Positions 37,793-46,395 of a stretch of 64,000 nucleotides of DNA are shown piece by piece. The stretch is from Acidovorax sp. sic0104. Lineage in GTDB: Bacteria; Pseudomonadota; Gammaproteobacteria; Burkholderiales; Burkholderiaceae_C. The stretch spans positions 124,001 through 188,000 of the forward strand of contig NZ_JAHUWH010000009.1 in assembly GCF_019219095.1 (NCBI RefSeq). The letters are read 5' to 3'. The notes below the pieces were generated by a model. The model was not told the origin of the DNA. It made no database searches and saw only the letters and a program-made list of their open reading frames with translations. A program made the translations under genes and the position numbers. Numbering within the stretch: the first letter of the stretch is position 1; each line of letters begins with the position of its first letter.

Positions 37793-37828
37793 AGGCCCGG
37801 AGTCCTGCCCAGGACGCCGGGCCTTTTT
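37793..37828 (+). terminator. Rho-independent terminator of the Spy-like gene
   Basis: AGGCCCGG (37793-37800) pairs with CCGGGCCT (37817-37824), with an inner stem GTCCT/AGGAC, and is followed by TTTTT (37824-37828). It ends the Spy-family gene and isolates the origin-like region from its transcription. Confidence 0.92.
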
Positions 37829-37900
37829 GCGTTCCAGGTGCGCCAGGGCTCCAGACCCTGGAAAAAATGGCACGGCAGCCGCCCCCTGTGGATAACCCTG

Positions 37901-38110
37901 GGGGAATTTTTCGCACAACCAGGCACTTATCCACACAAAAGGTCGCGCCCCGGAAGTTGTTGTCTGTAGGCCCCGGAGTTCAGGGCCTGCGTCCCACAAT
38001 GTTTGGCGCAACGCAAGTGCAAGCCAGCATTGGGAAAAAAAGCCTTATCCACAAAAACGGCCTTGCTCTACTACTACTGCTATCTTTCTATAGAGCTATC
38101 AATGAATAAC
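37901..38110 (+). repeat. Origin-like module A
   Basis: Diverged direct repeat of module B. Landmark positions: DnaA box 37927-37935, GTTGTTGTC 37956-37964, GCAAGT 38013-38018, TGGGAAAAA 38031-38039, DnaA box 38045-38053, a GC-rich spacer of 12 bases, CTCTACTACTAC 38066-38077, then AT-rich DNA (CTATCTTTCTATAGAGCTAT and AATGAATAAC). Confidence 0.75.
38066..38077 (+). other. DnaA-trio-like repeat, module A
   Basis: CTCTACTACTAC lies 12 bases after a perfect DnaA box and just before an AT-rich stretch. The complementary strand reads as tandem 3'-GAT-5' triplets, the pattern of the DnaA-trio that guides DnaA onto single-stranded DNA in described origins. Confidence 0.65.
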
Positions 38111-38432
38111 AAGAACCCCGAAAACCGGGAGCCTGGAACACCGCTGTGATCCCTGGGACTGGGGTGCAGTTACCGCAGACTGCAGCAGCCAGCGGCACGC
38201 CCGTTCTCGGCCGCGCTGTTTCGATCGGCGGTTGGGGCGATTGAGCCCGCAGGCCTGCCAAAACCCGGGCCAGGCTCCCCGACAGCGGGCGAACAAGGCC
38301 CGGCGAGGCCTGCTTTTCGGCATCGCCCATGCGCTGCCACTATGTTTTTAATAGCTGAAGCCCCAATACGCATGGGTGCAAAGGGCGAATTTCACGGAAA
38401 TTCCGTTCCCTGGCAGCTCAGTGCGTAAGACT

Positions 38433-38643
38433 GGGGATAGTTTTGGCACAACCGGCCTGTTATCCACAGACGGGCGTGTTTCCCGGTTGTTGTCCCCGCA
38501 GGCGCGACAGCGGAAACAGGGTTCGGTCCACAGAGTTGGGTGGCGCGCAAGTACTTGCCAGTTCTGGGAAAAACCGGGTTGTCCACACGGCGAGCCCGTC
38601 TCTACTACTACGACTATGTATTTATAAGAACTACAAGAAGAAG
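38433..38643 (+). repeat. Origin-like module B
   Basis: Second copy of the module. Landmark positions: DnaA box 38460-38468, GTTGTTGTC 38486-38494, GCAAGT 38547-38552, TGGGAAAAA 38565-38573, near-perfect box 38579-38587, spacer of 12 bases, CTCTACTACTAC 38600-38611, then CTATGTATTTATAAG. From GCAAGT onward the offset to module A is a constant 534 bp, so the alignment is ungapped. Confidence 0.75.
38600..38611 (+). other. DnaA-trio-like repeat, module B
   Basis: An identical CTCTACTACTAC occurs 12 bases after a TTGTCCACA box, followed by an AT-rich run. Preservation of this 12-mer and its spacing, while flanking bases have diverged from module A, suggests selection on the box-spacer-trio unit. 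Confidence 0.65.
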
Positions 38644-38906
38644 ACAGGGGAGAACTCCGGGGACTGGAAAGCCGGACTGCCTGGGATGCGAATGTCAACG
38701 GCGATACGGGCACGCAGGCCGTCCAACAGACGTCAGGCTTGTTCACGGGCCGCCACAAGGCCTGAAAAGCCCGGGAAGCGTCTGGCGTGGATGTCAGCAC
38801 CCTCCCCCCCAGTGTCCGCCTGGAGGGCCTGCCACGGGCCTTCAGACGGCACATGCCAGCCTGCGCCAGCGGCCCGGCTGGAACAAACCATCAAAGAGCC
38901 TGTGGA

Positions 38907-41900
38907 TCAGCCCGCAGCGGTCTTGAGGAAGCTCGCCAGCAGGTCGGCCGAGAGGGGCCGACTGAACAGATAGCCCTGGTAGTGCATGCACCCCGCTTCG
39001 GCCAGCAGTTCGCGCTGCTCGGGGGTCTCCACGCCTTCGGCGATCACTTCCAGGCCCAGGCTGCGCGACAGGCCGATGATGGTGTCCACGATGGCCGCGT
39101 CGTTGGGGTCGGTGAGCAGGTCGCGCACAAAGCTCTGGTCGATCTTGAGCTGGTCCAGCGGCATGCGCTTCAGGTAGCTCAGGCTCGAATAGCCCGTGCC
39201 GAAGTCGTCCAGCGAGAACCCCACGCCGTAGCTGCGCAGCGCGGCCATGGTGGCGATGGTGGTTTCCATGTCTTCCACCAGCAGGCTTTCGGTCAGTTCC
39301 AGCTTGAGCAGGTGGGCCGGCGCGCCGGTGATCGCCAGCACCCGGGCCACATCGTCCACGAAGCTGGCATGCCGGAACTGTCGCGAGCTCACGTTCACCG
39401 CCATGGTCAGGTGGGCCAGCGCCGGGTCGTCCTGCCAGCCCGACAGCAACTTGCAGGCGGTGTGCAGCACCCAGCGGCCCAGCGGCAGGATGAGCCCGGT
39501 CTCTTCGGCCAGCGGGATGAACTGCGCGGGCGAGACCATGCCGCGCTGCGGGTGCGCCCAGCGCACCAGCGCTTCCACGCCTTCGCAGCGGCCCGACTGG
39601 TGCATCTGCGGCTGGAAGTGCAGCAGGAATTCTTCCTGGGCCAGGGCCGCGCGCAGGTCCGTCTCCAGGCCCGCGCGCGCCGTCACCACCGCCTGCATGT
39701 CGGGGTCGAAGAAGCGCAGGGTGTTGCGCCCCGCCGTCTTGGCCTGGTACATGGCCAGGTCCGCCTGCTTGAGCAACTCGCCCACGCTCGTCTGCTCACC
39801 CGTGAAAGGCGCGACGCCGATGCTGGGCGTGCTGCGGTACTGGTAGCCCGCCAGCGCGTAGGGCACGGCCAGCATGGTCAATATCTTCTCGCCCACGCCG
39901 CGCGCATGCAGCGCCAGTTCGTGCGGCTTGGCACTCAGCTCTTCCAGCATCACCACGAACTCGTCGCCACCCAGCCGCGCCACTGTGTCCACGCTGCGCA
40001 CGCAGGTGTTCAGGCGCTGCGCCACCTGCTGCAGCAGCAGGTCGCCCTGGTCGTGGCCCAGGGTGTCGTTCAGCGTCTTGAAGTTGTCCAGGTCGATGAA
40101 CAGCAGCGCCCCGCCCTGGTGGCGGCGCTGCGCGTTGGCCAGTGCATGGCCGATGCGGTCCATGAGCAGCATGCGGTTGGGCAGGCCGGTGAGCGCGTCG
40201 TAGAACGCCAGGCGCTGGATCTCGCGCTCGCTGGCCTTGCGCTGCCGGATGTCGGTGTTGATCGCGAGGATGGACTGTGGCTGGCCGTCGTCCCCGCGCA
40301 CCAGCGTCCAGCGGCCTTCCACCTCGATGGTGCTGCCATCGCGGTGGTACTGCACGATCTCGCCAGTCCACTCCCCCTGCTCCAGCACCGTCTGCGTCGC
40401 GTGGCGGAAGTGCGTGGGGTCGTCGTAGAGCAGCGTCTCGATGGACTGGCCCAGCGCCTGCAACTGCGACCAGCCGTACAGGCGCTCGGCGCTCTTGTTC
40501 CAGAAGATGATACGGTGCGTGAGGTCGCGCACCAGGATGGCGTCCTGCGCCTTGTCCAGCAGCGAAGCCTGGTGACGGATGCGCGCGTCGGCCAGCTGCC
40601 GGTCGATCTCCGCCGACGCGCGCGCGGCAAAGATCTGCAGCGTGGAGGTGATGAAGTCGGTCTCGGCAATGGGCTGGCGGAACAGCACGAACACGATTCC
40701 CACCACCTCGCCGTCAGCGTTGCACAGCTGCTGGCCCGCGTAGCCCTGCGCACCCACCAGGCGCAGCATGGGCGCTGCCGGGTAGAGCAGTTGCACCTTT
40801 TCGGCCACGACGTACTCGCGCTGGTTCAGCAGCATGTGGCTGGGCGTACCCTCCAGCGTGTAGGTGTCGCTCTGCAGCATCTGCCCGTCCAGCACGGCCG
40901 CCAGCGTGGCCACGCGGTCGGGCTGCCCCTCGGCGGCAGGCAGCAGCCGCACCACGCAGCCCCCCTGCGCACCGAGCGCATCGGCCATGTTGCGCACCAG
41001 CTGCACGAAGAACTCGGTGCCGGTGCTGGCCGACACGGCGGCCGCCACCTTGATCACCGAGGCCTGCAGGCGCTGCTGCGCCTTGTGCGCGCGCAGGCTT
41101 GTGATGCCGAAGGCCAGGTCGTTGGAGAGCTCCTGCAGCAGCGCTGCCTCCTGCGCACTGATCTGAAGGATGTCGGGCGCGTACAGATACAACAGGCCGA
41201 AGGTGCGGTCGTGATCGCGGTCGCGGTGCTGCAGCGGCAGGCAGATCACGCCGTGAAAGCCGTGCTCCAGCATGCGCTCCGTCCAGTCGGCGAAGTCGCC
41301 CTCGGTGCGGATGTCCTGCACGATCACCGGCTTGCCCGAACGCACGGCCATGCCTGCGGGGCCCCGGCCGTAGGGGTCGTCTTGCGACCACGACAGGTGC
41401 AGGTTCTCCAGGTAGTTCTGGTTGTAGCCCGCATGCGCCACGGGCTCGATGGACTTGCGCTCGTCGTCGCGCGCAAAGCCCACCCAGCCCATGCGGTAGC
41501 CGCCGATGTCCACCGCGATCTGGCAGATCGCTTGCAGCAGCGCGGTTTCGGACGTGGCGCGCACCAGGGTCTCGTTGCAGGCGCTCAGCAGGCGCTGGGC
41601 GCGGCCCATGCGCGCAAGCTCTCGTTCGGTGCGCAGGCGCTCGGTCACGTCGGTGGCCAGCACCTGGCGCGCAGGGCGGCCGTTGAAGCTGATGCTGCCG
41701 GCCGTGATCTCCACGTCCATCATCGAGCCATCCTTCTTGAGGTGGCGGCTGATGACGGGCCGGTTGCGCTGGTCCATCGGTATCGCATCGATGCTGGCCT
41801 TGATGGCCGCGCGGCGCTCGGCGGGCCACAGGTCGGTCATCTGCATCGCCAGCAGCTCGGCCTCGGCGTAGCCGTAGTGCGTCACCATCGACTGGTTCAC

Positions 41901-43793
41901 CGCCTGCAGGCGCAGTGTTTCCTTGTCGTACACCCACATCGGGTGCGGGTGCTCATCGAACAGCATGCGGTACTGCTGTTCGGACGCGCGCAGCTGCGCT
42001 GCCACGTGGCGCAGCTGCACCATGGCGCCCAGGGACTCTGTCAGGATCTCCAGGTGGGCCACGTCGCGGCGAGAGAAGGCATGGGCCTGGTCGGATGTGA
42101 CCTTGAGAGAGCCCACCACGCCGTCGGCTGTACGCAGCGGCACCGCCATCACCGAGCGCACGCCGTGGCGGTGCGGCAAAGAGGCCATGTCCCAGCCTTC
42201 GGCCTGCGTATCGTTGCACACCACGGTGCGGCCTTCGCGCAGCGCAGGCCACAGCAGGCTCTGGTCTACGGGCAGCAGGTGGCCCACGGGGCGCACGTGG
42301 TCGCCCGCTGCCGCCTGCGCCACGAGTTGCTGGTCGCGCAGCAGCTCCACCAGCGCGCCGCGCGCCTGCGTCTGGCGCAGCACCGTGTCGGCCACGAGCT
42401 GCAGCGCCTCGTGCAGCGGGAGAGCCATTGACGAGATGCGCTGCTGCACCTGCAGCAGCTCGGCGTGGTTCAGTGCGTCGCGCTGCGCGTCGATCTCCGC
42501 GAGCTTTTGCCGGCTGATGTCGGCCATGCCGCCCACCATGCGCACCGCGCGGCCGCCGGCGTCGCGGATCACGAAGCCGCGGTCAAGCACCCAGGCGTAG
42601 CTGCCGTCATGGCGGCGAAAGCGGTACTCACCCGACCAGTGCGTGTCCTTGCCGTCGATCACGGCGTGGATGCCGGTGGTCACAGCCTGACTGTCGTCGG
42701 GGTGCAGACGCGAGGTCCATGAGCTGCTGTCGGGCTGCAACTGGTCGGGCGGCACGCCAAACAAGGTCTGCATGCCTTCGTTCCACCAGATGTGGTCGGT
42801 GAGCAGGTTCCAGTCCCACACTGCGTCGGCGGTGGCGCGCGAGACCAGGTGAAAGCGTTCCTCGCTCTCGCGCTGGGCCTGGTGGGCGCGGTGCTGCGCG
42901 GTGACGTCCTGGAATGCGCCCTGGATGCGCAGGATCTGACCGTCCGCGCCGCGCACGGCCTGACCCGCGGTACGCACCCAGAAGTGGCGCTCGCCTGGCA
43001 TCAGCACCTCGGCCTCGATGTCGAACGGGGTGCCGTGCTGCAGGCAGTCTTCCAGCACCCGCTGCATCACCGCGCGATAAGGCGGCGTGTACAGCTCGAG
43101 CACCTGCGGCAGGCCGTTTTGCCGCTGCTCCAGACCGTAGGCGACGGCGACTTCCTGCGACCAGATCCATTGCTGGCCGGGCAGCTCCACCGTCCAGCCG
43201 CCAATGCGCGCGATGCGCCCGGCCGCGCGCAATGCTTCGCCCTGGGACACCATCTCTGCATGCATCTGGTCGCGCTCTTGCACCAGCTGTGCCAGCAGGC
43301 GTTTTTGACGGCGCAGTTCCAGCTGCACCATGGCCTGGCCCGCCAGAATCCTGAGGGCATCCAGCTGCGCATCGTCCAGCGTGCGTGGTACGGTGTCCAC
43401 CACCGCCAGCGTACCCAGGGTGAAGCCTTCGGGCGTGACCAGGGGAACGCACGCATACAGGCGTACATGGGGCTCGCCCGTGACCAGCGGGTTGCCGGCA
43501 AAGGCCGGATGCCTGGTGGCGTCCGGTACCACCACCGGCTCGCGGCGCCCATCCAGCGCATGCGCGCAGAAGGCGATGGCGCGCTCGGTCTGCTGGAACG
43601 CGAGGCCCACCGATGCCTTGAACCACTGGCGCTCGCTGTCCAGGAAATTGACCACGGCGATGGGGCACTGGCAGATGCTGGCCGCCAAGGTGGCCAGCTG
43701 GTCGAACCCTTCCTCGGGGGGCGTGTCCAGGATCGCGTAGGACTGCAGTGCCAAAAGCCGCGCTGCCTCTTCGGGTGCGTGGGCTGGTGGCAT
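38907..43793 (-). CDS. Giant multi-sensor GGDEF/EAL cyclic-di-GMP protein
   Basis: 1628 residues. Domain order by motif and spacing: GAF (~1-170), two PAS/PAC units (~185-440; ending in IQGAFQDVTAQ and MVGGMADISRQ), GAF (~450-600), PAS (~605-720; LATDVTERLRTE), GAF (~730-900), GAF (~910-1060), PAS (~1070-1190; LAINTDIRQRK), GGDEF (~1200-1360) and EAL (~1375-1620). The cyclase signature ARLGGDEFVVML is intact, as are the phosphodiesterase motifs GVEALVRWAHP, DDFGTGYSSL and VIAEGVETPEQ. Both enzyme activities are thus possible, with GTP sensing or a sensor input setting the balance. No membrane span is evident, so it is probably cytosolic. It ends 264 bp from module B of the origin-like region. 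Confidence 0.93.
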   Translation of the reverse strand: MPPAHAPEEAARLLALQSYAILDTPPEEGFDQLATLAASICQCPIAVVNFLDSERQWFKASVGLAFQQTERAIAFCAHALDGRREPVVVPDATRHPAFAGNPLVTGEPHVRLYACVPLVTPEGFTLGTLAVVDTVPRTLDDAQLDALRILAGQAMVQLELRRQKRLLAQLVQERDQMHAEMVSQGEALRAAGRIARIGGWTVELPGQQWIWSQEVAVAYGLEQRQNGLPQVLELYTPPYRAVMQRVLEDCLQHGTPFDIEAEVLMPGERHFWVRTAGQAVRGADGQILRIQGAFQDVTAQHRAHQAQRESEERFHLVSRATADAVWDWNLLTDHIWWNEGMQTLFGVPPDQLQPDSSSWTSRLHPDDSQAVTTGIHAVIDGKDTHWSGEYRFRRHDGSYAWVLDRGFVIRDAGGRAVRMVGGMADISRQKLAEIDAQRDALNHAELLQVQQRISSMALPLHEALQLVADTVLRQTQARGALVELLRDQQLVAQAAAGDHVRPVGHLLPVDQSLLWPALREGRTVVCNDTQAEGWDMASLPHRHGVRSVMAVPLRTADGVVGSLKVTSDQAHAFSRRDVAHLEILTESLGAMVQLRHVAAQLRASEQQYRMLFDEHPHPMWVYDKETLRLQAVNQSMVTHYGYAEAELLAMQMTDLWPAERRAAIKASIDAIPMDQRNRPVISRHLKKDGSMMDVEITAGSISFNGRPARQVLATDVTERLRTERELARMGRAQRLLSACNETLVRATSETALLQAICQIAVDIGGYRMGWVGFARDDERKSIEPVAHAGYNQNYLENLHLSWSQDDPYGRGPAGMAVRSGKPVIVQDIRTEGDFADWTERMLEHGFHGVICLPLQHRDRDHDRTFGLLYLYAPDILQISAQEAALLQELSNDLAFGITSLRAHKAQQRLQASVIKVAAAVSASTGTEFFVQLVRNMADALGAQGGCVVRLLPAAEGQPDRVATLAAVLDGQMLQSDTYTLEGTPSHMLLNQREYVVAEKVQLLYPAAPMLRLVGAQGYAGQQLCNADGEVVGIVFVLFRQPIAETDFITSTLQIFAARASAEIDRQLADARIRHQASLLDKAQDAILVRDLTHRIIFWNKSAERLYGWSQLQALGQSIETLLYDDPTHFRHATQTVLEQGEWTGEIVQYHRDGSTIEVEGRWTLVRGDDGQPQSILAINTDIRQRKASEREIQRLAFYDALTGLPNRMLLMDRIGHALANAQRRHQGGALLFIDLDNFKTLNDTLGHDQGDLLLQQVAQRLNTCVRSVDTVARLGGDEFVVMLEELSAKPHELALHARGVGEKILTMLAVPYALAGYQYRSTPSIGVAPFTGEQTSVGELLKQADLAMYQAKTAGRNTLRFFDPDMQAVVTARAGLETDLRAALAQEEFLLHFQPQMHQSGRCEGVEALVRWAHPQRGMVSPAQFIPLAEETGLILPLGRWVLHTACKLLSGWQDDPALAHLTMAVNVSSRQFRHASFVDDVARVLAITGAPAHLLKLELTESLLVEDMETTIATMAALRSYGVGFSLDDFGTGYSSLSYLKRMPLDQLKIDQSFVRDLLTDPNDAAIVDTIIGLSRSLGLEVIAEGVETPEQRELLAEAGCMHYQGYLFSRPLSADLLASFLKTAAG

Positions 43794-44148
43794 GGTCAGG
43801 CGGTTGCCGTGGCGTGACCCGCTGGCGCACGCCCCGCTCCCCGAGCCGGTGCGGCCTGGGTGGCGTTGCCAAGGAGCTCAAGCATCGTCAAGGGGTGTTC
43901 GCAAGTGGGATGGACGAAAAATGCCCGCGCCGCAGGCTGCAAGACCACGGCCAGGACGGCAGGAACGTGACCACGTTCAAAAAAGCGAATGCTACACCGC
44001 ACCGCGCACCGCACGAGGCGCAGGCCATGGGGGTTTGCCCCAAAGGCAGTCGCCTGGGTAACCTTGGTGCAGCACGATGGTTGCTAGAGTGTGTCAAGCA
44101 CTTTGATGCGGTTGCTTCAAGGTGCACAACACGCTCTGGGTTTGCCAC
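43794..44148. other. Intergenic region between the GGDEF/EAL gene and the MerR gene
   Basis: This 355-bp space between divergent genes contains no ORF I can support. TTGACA reads on the minus strand at 44097-44092, a possible -35 element of the GGDEF/EAL gene, but without a fitting -10 at 16-18 bp. CAAGCA and TGCTTC half-sites at 44096-44119 could be a weak dyad for the MerR-type regulator. Nothing firmer is visible. Confidence 0.35.
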
Positions 44149-44631
44149 ATGCAGATTTCCGAACTTGCACAGCGCACCTCTGTGTCCGTCCACGCCCTGC
44201 GCCACTATGAGCGGCTGGGGCTGCTGCAGCCACGCCGCCGCGCCAACGGCTACCGCGACTACCCGGCCGCCATGCAGCGCGAGGTCGTGTTCATCGCCAT
44301 GTCGCGGCAGCTCGGCTTCACCCTGCCGCAGATTGCACCCCGCCTGGCCGCCTACCGCGCAGGCACACTGCGCATTGCTGCCATGGTGGATGACCTGCGG
44401 CAGCGGGCCCTTGCGCTGGATCAGCAGATCGCCGGCCTCAAGGCGCAGAAACAGCGGGTGCTGGAGCACGAGGCCTGGCTGGAGACGCAGCGGCAGACCG
44501 CGGCCCGGCGCGCCACGGCGGCATCGCCAGCCAAAGCCTCCTGGCCGCGGGTGCGGCCTGTCGCCGCAGCTGCACCGGCGTCCGTATCCACGGCCACCCG
44601 ATCCCGTCGTCCACCCAGGAAAGCACCATGA
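44149..44631 (+). CDS. MerR-family transcriptional regulator
   Basis: 160 residues. The N-terminal winged HTH (MQISELAQRTSVSVHALRHY and GLLQPRRRANGYRDYPAAM) is followed by a helical dimerisation region to ~115 and a basic Ala/Pro/Arg-rich tail. No Cys pair for metal sensing is visible. The start at 44149 is preferred to an upstream ATG because the HTH begins there. Its stop overlaps the thioesterase-like gene by ATGA, so the pair is co-translated; regulation of its own partner is plausible. Confidence 0.9.
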   Translation: MQISELAQRTSVSVHALRHYERLGLLQPRRRANGYRDYPAAMQREVVFIAMSRQLGFTLPQIAPRLAAYRAGTLRIAAMVDDLRQRALALDQQIAGLKAQKQRVLEHEAWLETQRQTAARRATAASPAKASWPRVRPVAAAAPASVSTATRSRRPPRKAP

Positions 44632-45095
44632 CCATCCCCACCCTTGCCGCAGACGGCCCCGCCGCCGTCACATCCTTGCCCTTGCTGGAGTCGCTGGTGC
44701 TGGCCATGCCGATGGCCCGGACGCTGGGCCTGCGCTTCGTGCGCGCCGAGGCGGGCGCGGTGGAGGTGGAAATCCCCGTGAGCGACGCGTTCTGCTTTCG
44801 CCCCGGCCAGCTTCAGGCCACGGCCGTGTTCGCCGTGGCCGACTTCGCCGCCGTGGGGGCGGCCGGCAGCGTGCTGCCGCCGGGCTGGGTCAATGCCACG
44901 GTGGATGCCACCGTGAAGCTCGTGGCCCCGGCGCGGGGCGTGTGCCTGAGGGCGCGGGGGCGTGTGGTGGATGCGGCACGGCTGCTCACCGTCTGTGCAG
45001 CCGACGTCTTCGCCGTGGATGCGAAGGGGCAGGAAACGCTGTGCGCCACACTGCTGGCCACTGCCCGCAACATCGAAGCCGCAGCCATGCGGTAG
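44628..45095 (+). CDS. PaaI-family hotdog-fold thioesterase-like protein
   Basis: 155 residues, a typical single hotdog domain. The segments VSDAFCFRPGQLQATAVFAV, DFAAVGAAGSVLPPGW and TVDATVKLVAPARG follow the pattern of PaaI/YiiD-type acyl-CoA thioesterases, where a residue in the helix after the conserved loop activates water. The usual HG-G-hot-loop is replaced by FRPGQLQAT, so the activity is not certain. Coupled to the MerR gene. Confidence 0.72.
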   Translation: MTIPTLAADGPAAVTSLPLLESLVLAMPMARTLGLRFVRAEAGAVEVEIPVSDAFCFRPGQLQATAVFAVADFAAVGAAGSVLPPGWVNATVDATVKLVAPARGVCLRARGRVVDAARLLTVCAADVFAVDAKGQETLCATLLATARNIEAAAMR

Positions 45096-45121
45096 CTGCC
45101 GACGCAGCCCGGCCCCTGTTC

Positions 45122-46222
45122 TCAGCTGCGTGCGCGCCGGGCGCGCACGGCCGCCGCCAGGCCTTCGAGCACCGGAATGGTCTGCGCCATGCTGATGCAG
45201 GCATCGGTCACCGACACGCCGGGCGCCAGCGGTTGCCCGGCCACGATGTCCTGGCGCCCTTCCTGCAGGTGGCTTTCGATCATCAGGCCGGTGATGCGCT
45301 GGTCGCCTGCGGCGATCTGCGCGGCCACCTCGCCGGCCACCGTGATCTGGCGCTGGTGCTGCTTGCTGCTGTTGGCATGGCTCACGTCGATCATGACCTG
45401 CCCGCGCAGGCCGGCCGCCTGGAGCATGGCGCAGGCGGCATCCACATCCGCCGCGCTGTAGTTGGGCTGCTTGCCGCCGCGCAGGATCACGTGGCAGTCC
45501 TGGTTGCCGCGCGTCTCGAAGATCGCGGCCTGGCCCATCTTGGTCATGCCCATGAAGGCGTGCGACGCCTGCGCGGCCTGGATGGCGTCGCTCGCCACTT
45601 TCACGCCGCCGTCGGTGCCGTTCTTGAAGCCCACGGGGCACGACAGGCCGCTGGCCAGCTGGCGATGGCTCTGGCTCTCCGTGGTGCGTGCGCCGATGGC
45701 CCCCCAGCTCACCAGGTCGCTGATGAACTGCGGCGATAGCAGGTCCAGGAACTCGGTGCCCACGGGCAGGCCCAGCGCCAGCACGTCCAGCAGCAGCTGG
45801 CGCGCGAGTTCCAGCCCTTCGTTGATGGCAAAGCTGCCGTCCAGGTGCGGGTCGTTGATGTAGCCCTTCCAGCCCACCGTGGTGCGCGGCTTCTCGAAGT
45901 ACACGCGCATCACGATGAGCAGGTCCTGCTGCAGCGCGTCGGCCTGCACCTTGAGTTGGCGCGCATAGTCCATGGCCTGGCCGTGGTCGTGGATGGAGCA
46001 CGGCCCCACCACCACCACGAGCCGGTCGTCCTGCCCATGCAGCACGCGCGAGATGGCGGTGCGGCTGGTCTCCACCAGCGTCTGGGCGGCATCGGGCGCG
46101 GGCAGCCATTCCTGCAGCAAAGCCGGCGTGATGAGAGGCCGCACGGCCTTGATGCGCGTGTCGTCGATGCGCGTCGTGTCGTGGGTGGAAAGGGGCGTGG
46201 CGGATCGGTGTGCGTGGGTCAT
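45122..46222 (-). CDS. aroG: 3-deoxy-7-phosphoheptulonate (DAHP) synthase, class I
   Basis: 366 residues. VVVVGPCSIHDHGQAMDYA, RVYFEKPRTTVGWKGYINDP, GARTTESQSHRQLASGLSCP, VGFKNGTDG and MIDVSHANSSKQHQRQ are the metal, phosphoenolpyruvate and substrate motifs of the AroF/G/H family in order. It condenses PEP with erythrose 4-phosphate, the first step of aromatic amino-acid synthesis. The start at MTHAHRSA agrees with the family length; an upstream frame is repeat-derived. Which amino acid inhibits it cannot be told. Confidence 0.95.
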   Translation of the reverse strand: MTHAHRSATPLSTHDTTRIDDTRIKAVRPLITPALLQEWLPAPDAAQTLVETSRTAISRVLHGQDDRLVVVVGPCSIHDHGQAMDYARQLKVQADALQQDLLIVMRVYFEKPRTTVGWKGYINDPHLDGSFAINEGLELARQLLLDVLALGLPVGTEFLDLLSPQFISDLVSWGAIGARTTESQSHRQLASGLSCPVGFKNGTDGGVKVASDAIQAAQASHAFMGMTKMGQAAIFETRGNQDCHVILRGGKQPNYSAADVDAACAMLQAAGLRGQVMIDVSHANSSKQHQRQITVAGEVAAQIAAGDQRITGLMIESHLQEGRQDIVAGQPLAPGVSVTDACISMAQTIPVLEGLAAAVRARRARS

Positions 46223-46317
46223 GGTGGCCCCGATTGTCGCGCGGCGCGGCCGGCTCGTCGCGCGGCCAATGTCGCGCGCATCGTCAAAACCGGCGCGACC
46301 CAGGCCAGCGATGCCGA

Positions 46318-46395
46318 GCAAGGGCCGCCCCGCAGCGAGGGTGTCGTCCCCCTCAGGGGGAAGGCGCCGAAGGCGACTCAGGGGGAGCCGCTACG
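46318..46395. repeat. Dispersed Comamonadaceae intergenic repeat (CCCCCTCAGGGGGA type), reverse-oriented copy
   Basis: AGGGCCGCCCCGCAGCGAGG, GTGTCGTCCCCCTCAGGGG and GAAGGCGCCGAAGGCGACTC recall the repeats at 11781 and 29751 in reverse orientation (GAGGGTGTCGTCCCCCT, AAGGCGC, GACTCAGGGGG). It overlaps the 3' end of the NlpC/P60 gene by a few bases and separates it from aroG. Confidence 0.65.

Larger units (their letters stand above)
37887..38643. other. Origin-like region: cluster of DnaA boxes and two DnaA-trio modules
   Basis: Four perfect TTATCCACA boxes (37887-37895 on the minus strand; 37927-37935, 38045-38053 and 38460-38468 on the plus strand) and one 8/9 match (TTGTCCACA, 38579-38587) occur in about 700 bases. 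A further 8/9 match (TGATCCACA, minus strand) lies at 38901-38909 at the end of the next gene. Two co-linear modules of ~200 bp, A at 37901-38110 and B at 38433-38643, are offset by 534 bp. Each contains CACAACC, TTATCCACA, GTTGTTGTC, GCAAGT, GCCAG, TGGGAAAAA, a box, and CTCTACTACTAC. No protein gene is supported here. It resembles a replication origin core or a DnaA-binding locus; neither dnaA nor other origin-neighbour genes are in the window. Confidence 0.75.

Noticed and set aside
37887-38643. Plasmid or secondary-replicon origin with iterons
   Set aside because: No rep, parA or parB gene lies near, and the repeats are DnaA-type boxes and diverged modules rather than tandem iterons.
37867-38973. 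Short open frames in the origin-like region on both strands
   Set aside because: None has a ribosome-binding site, family motif or coding-like composition, and they cross the DnaA boxes and trios.
38787-42431. 1214-codon plus-strand frame opposite the GGDEF/EAL gene
   Set aside because: Shadow frame of the verified multi-domain gene; its composition is that of reversed codons.
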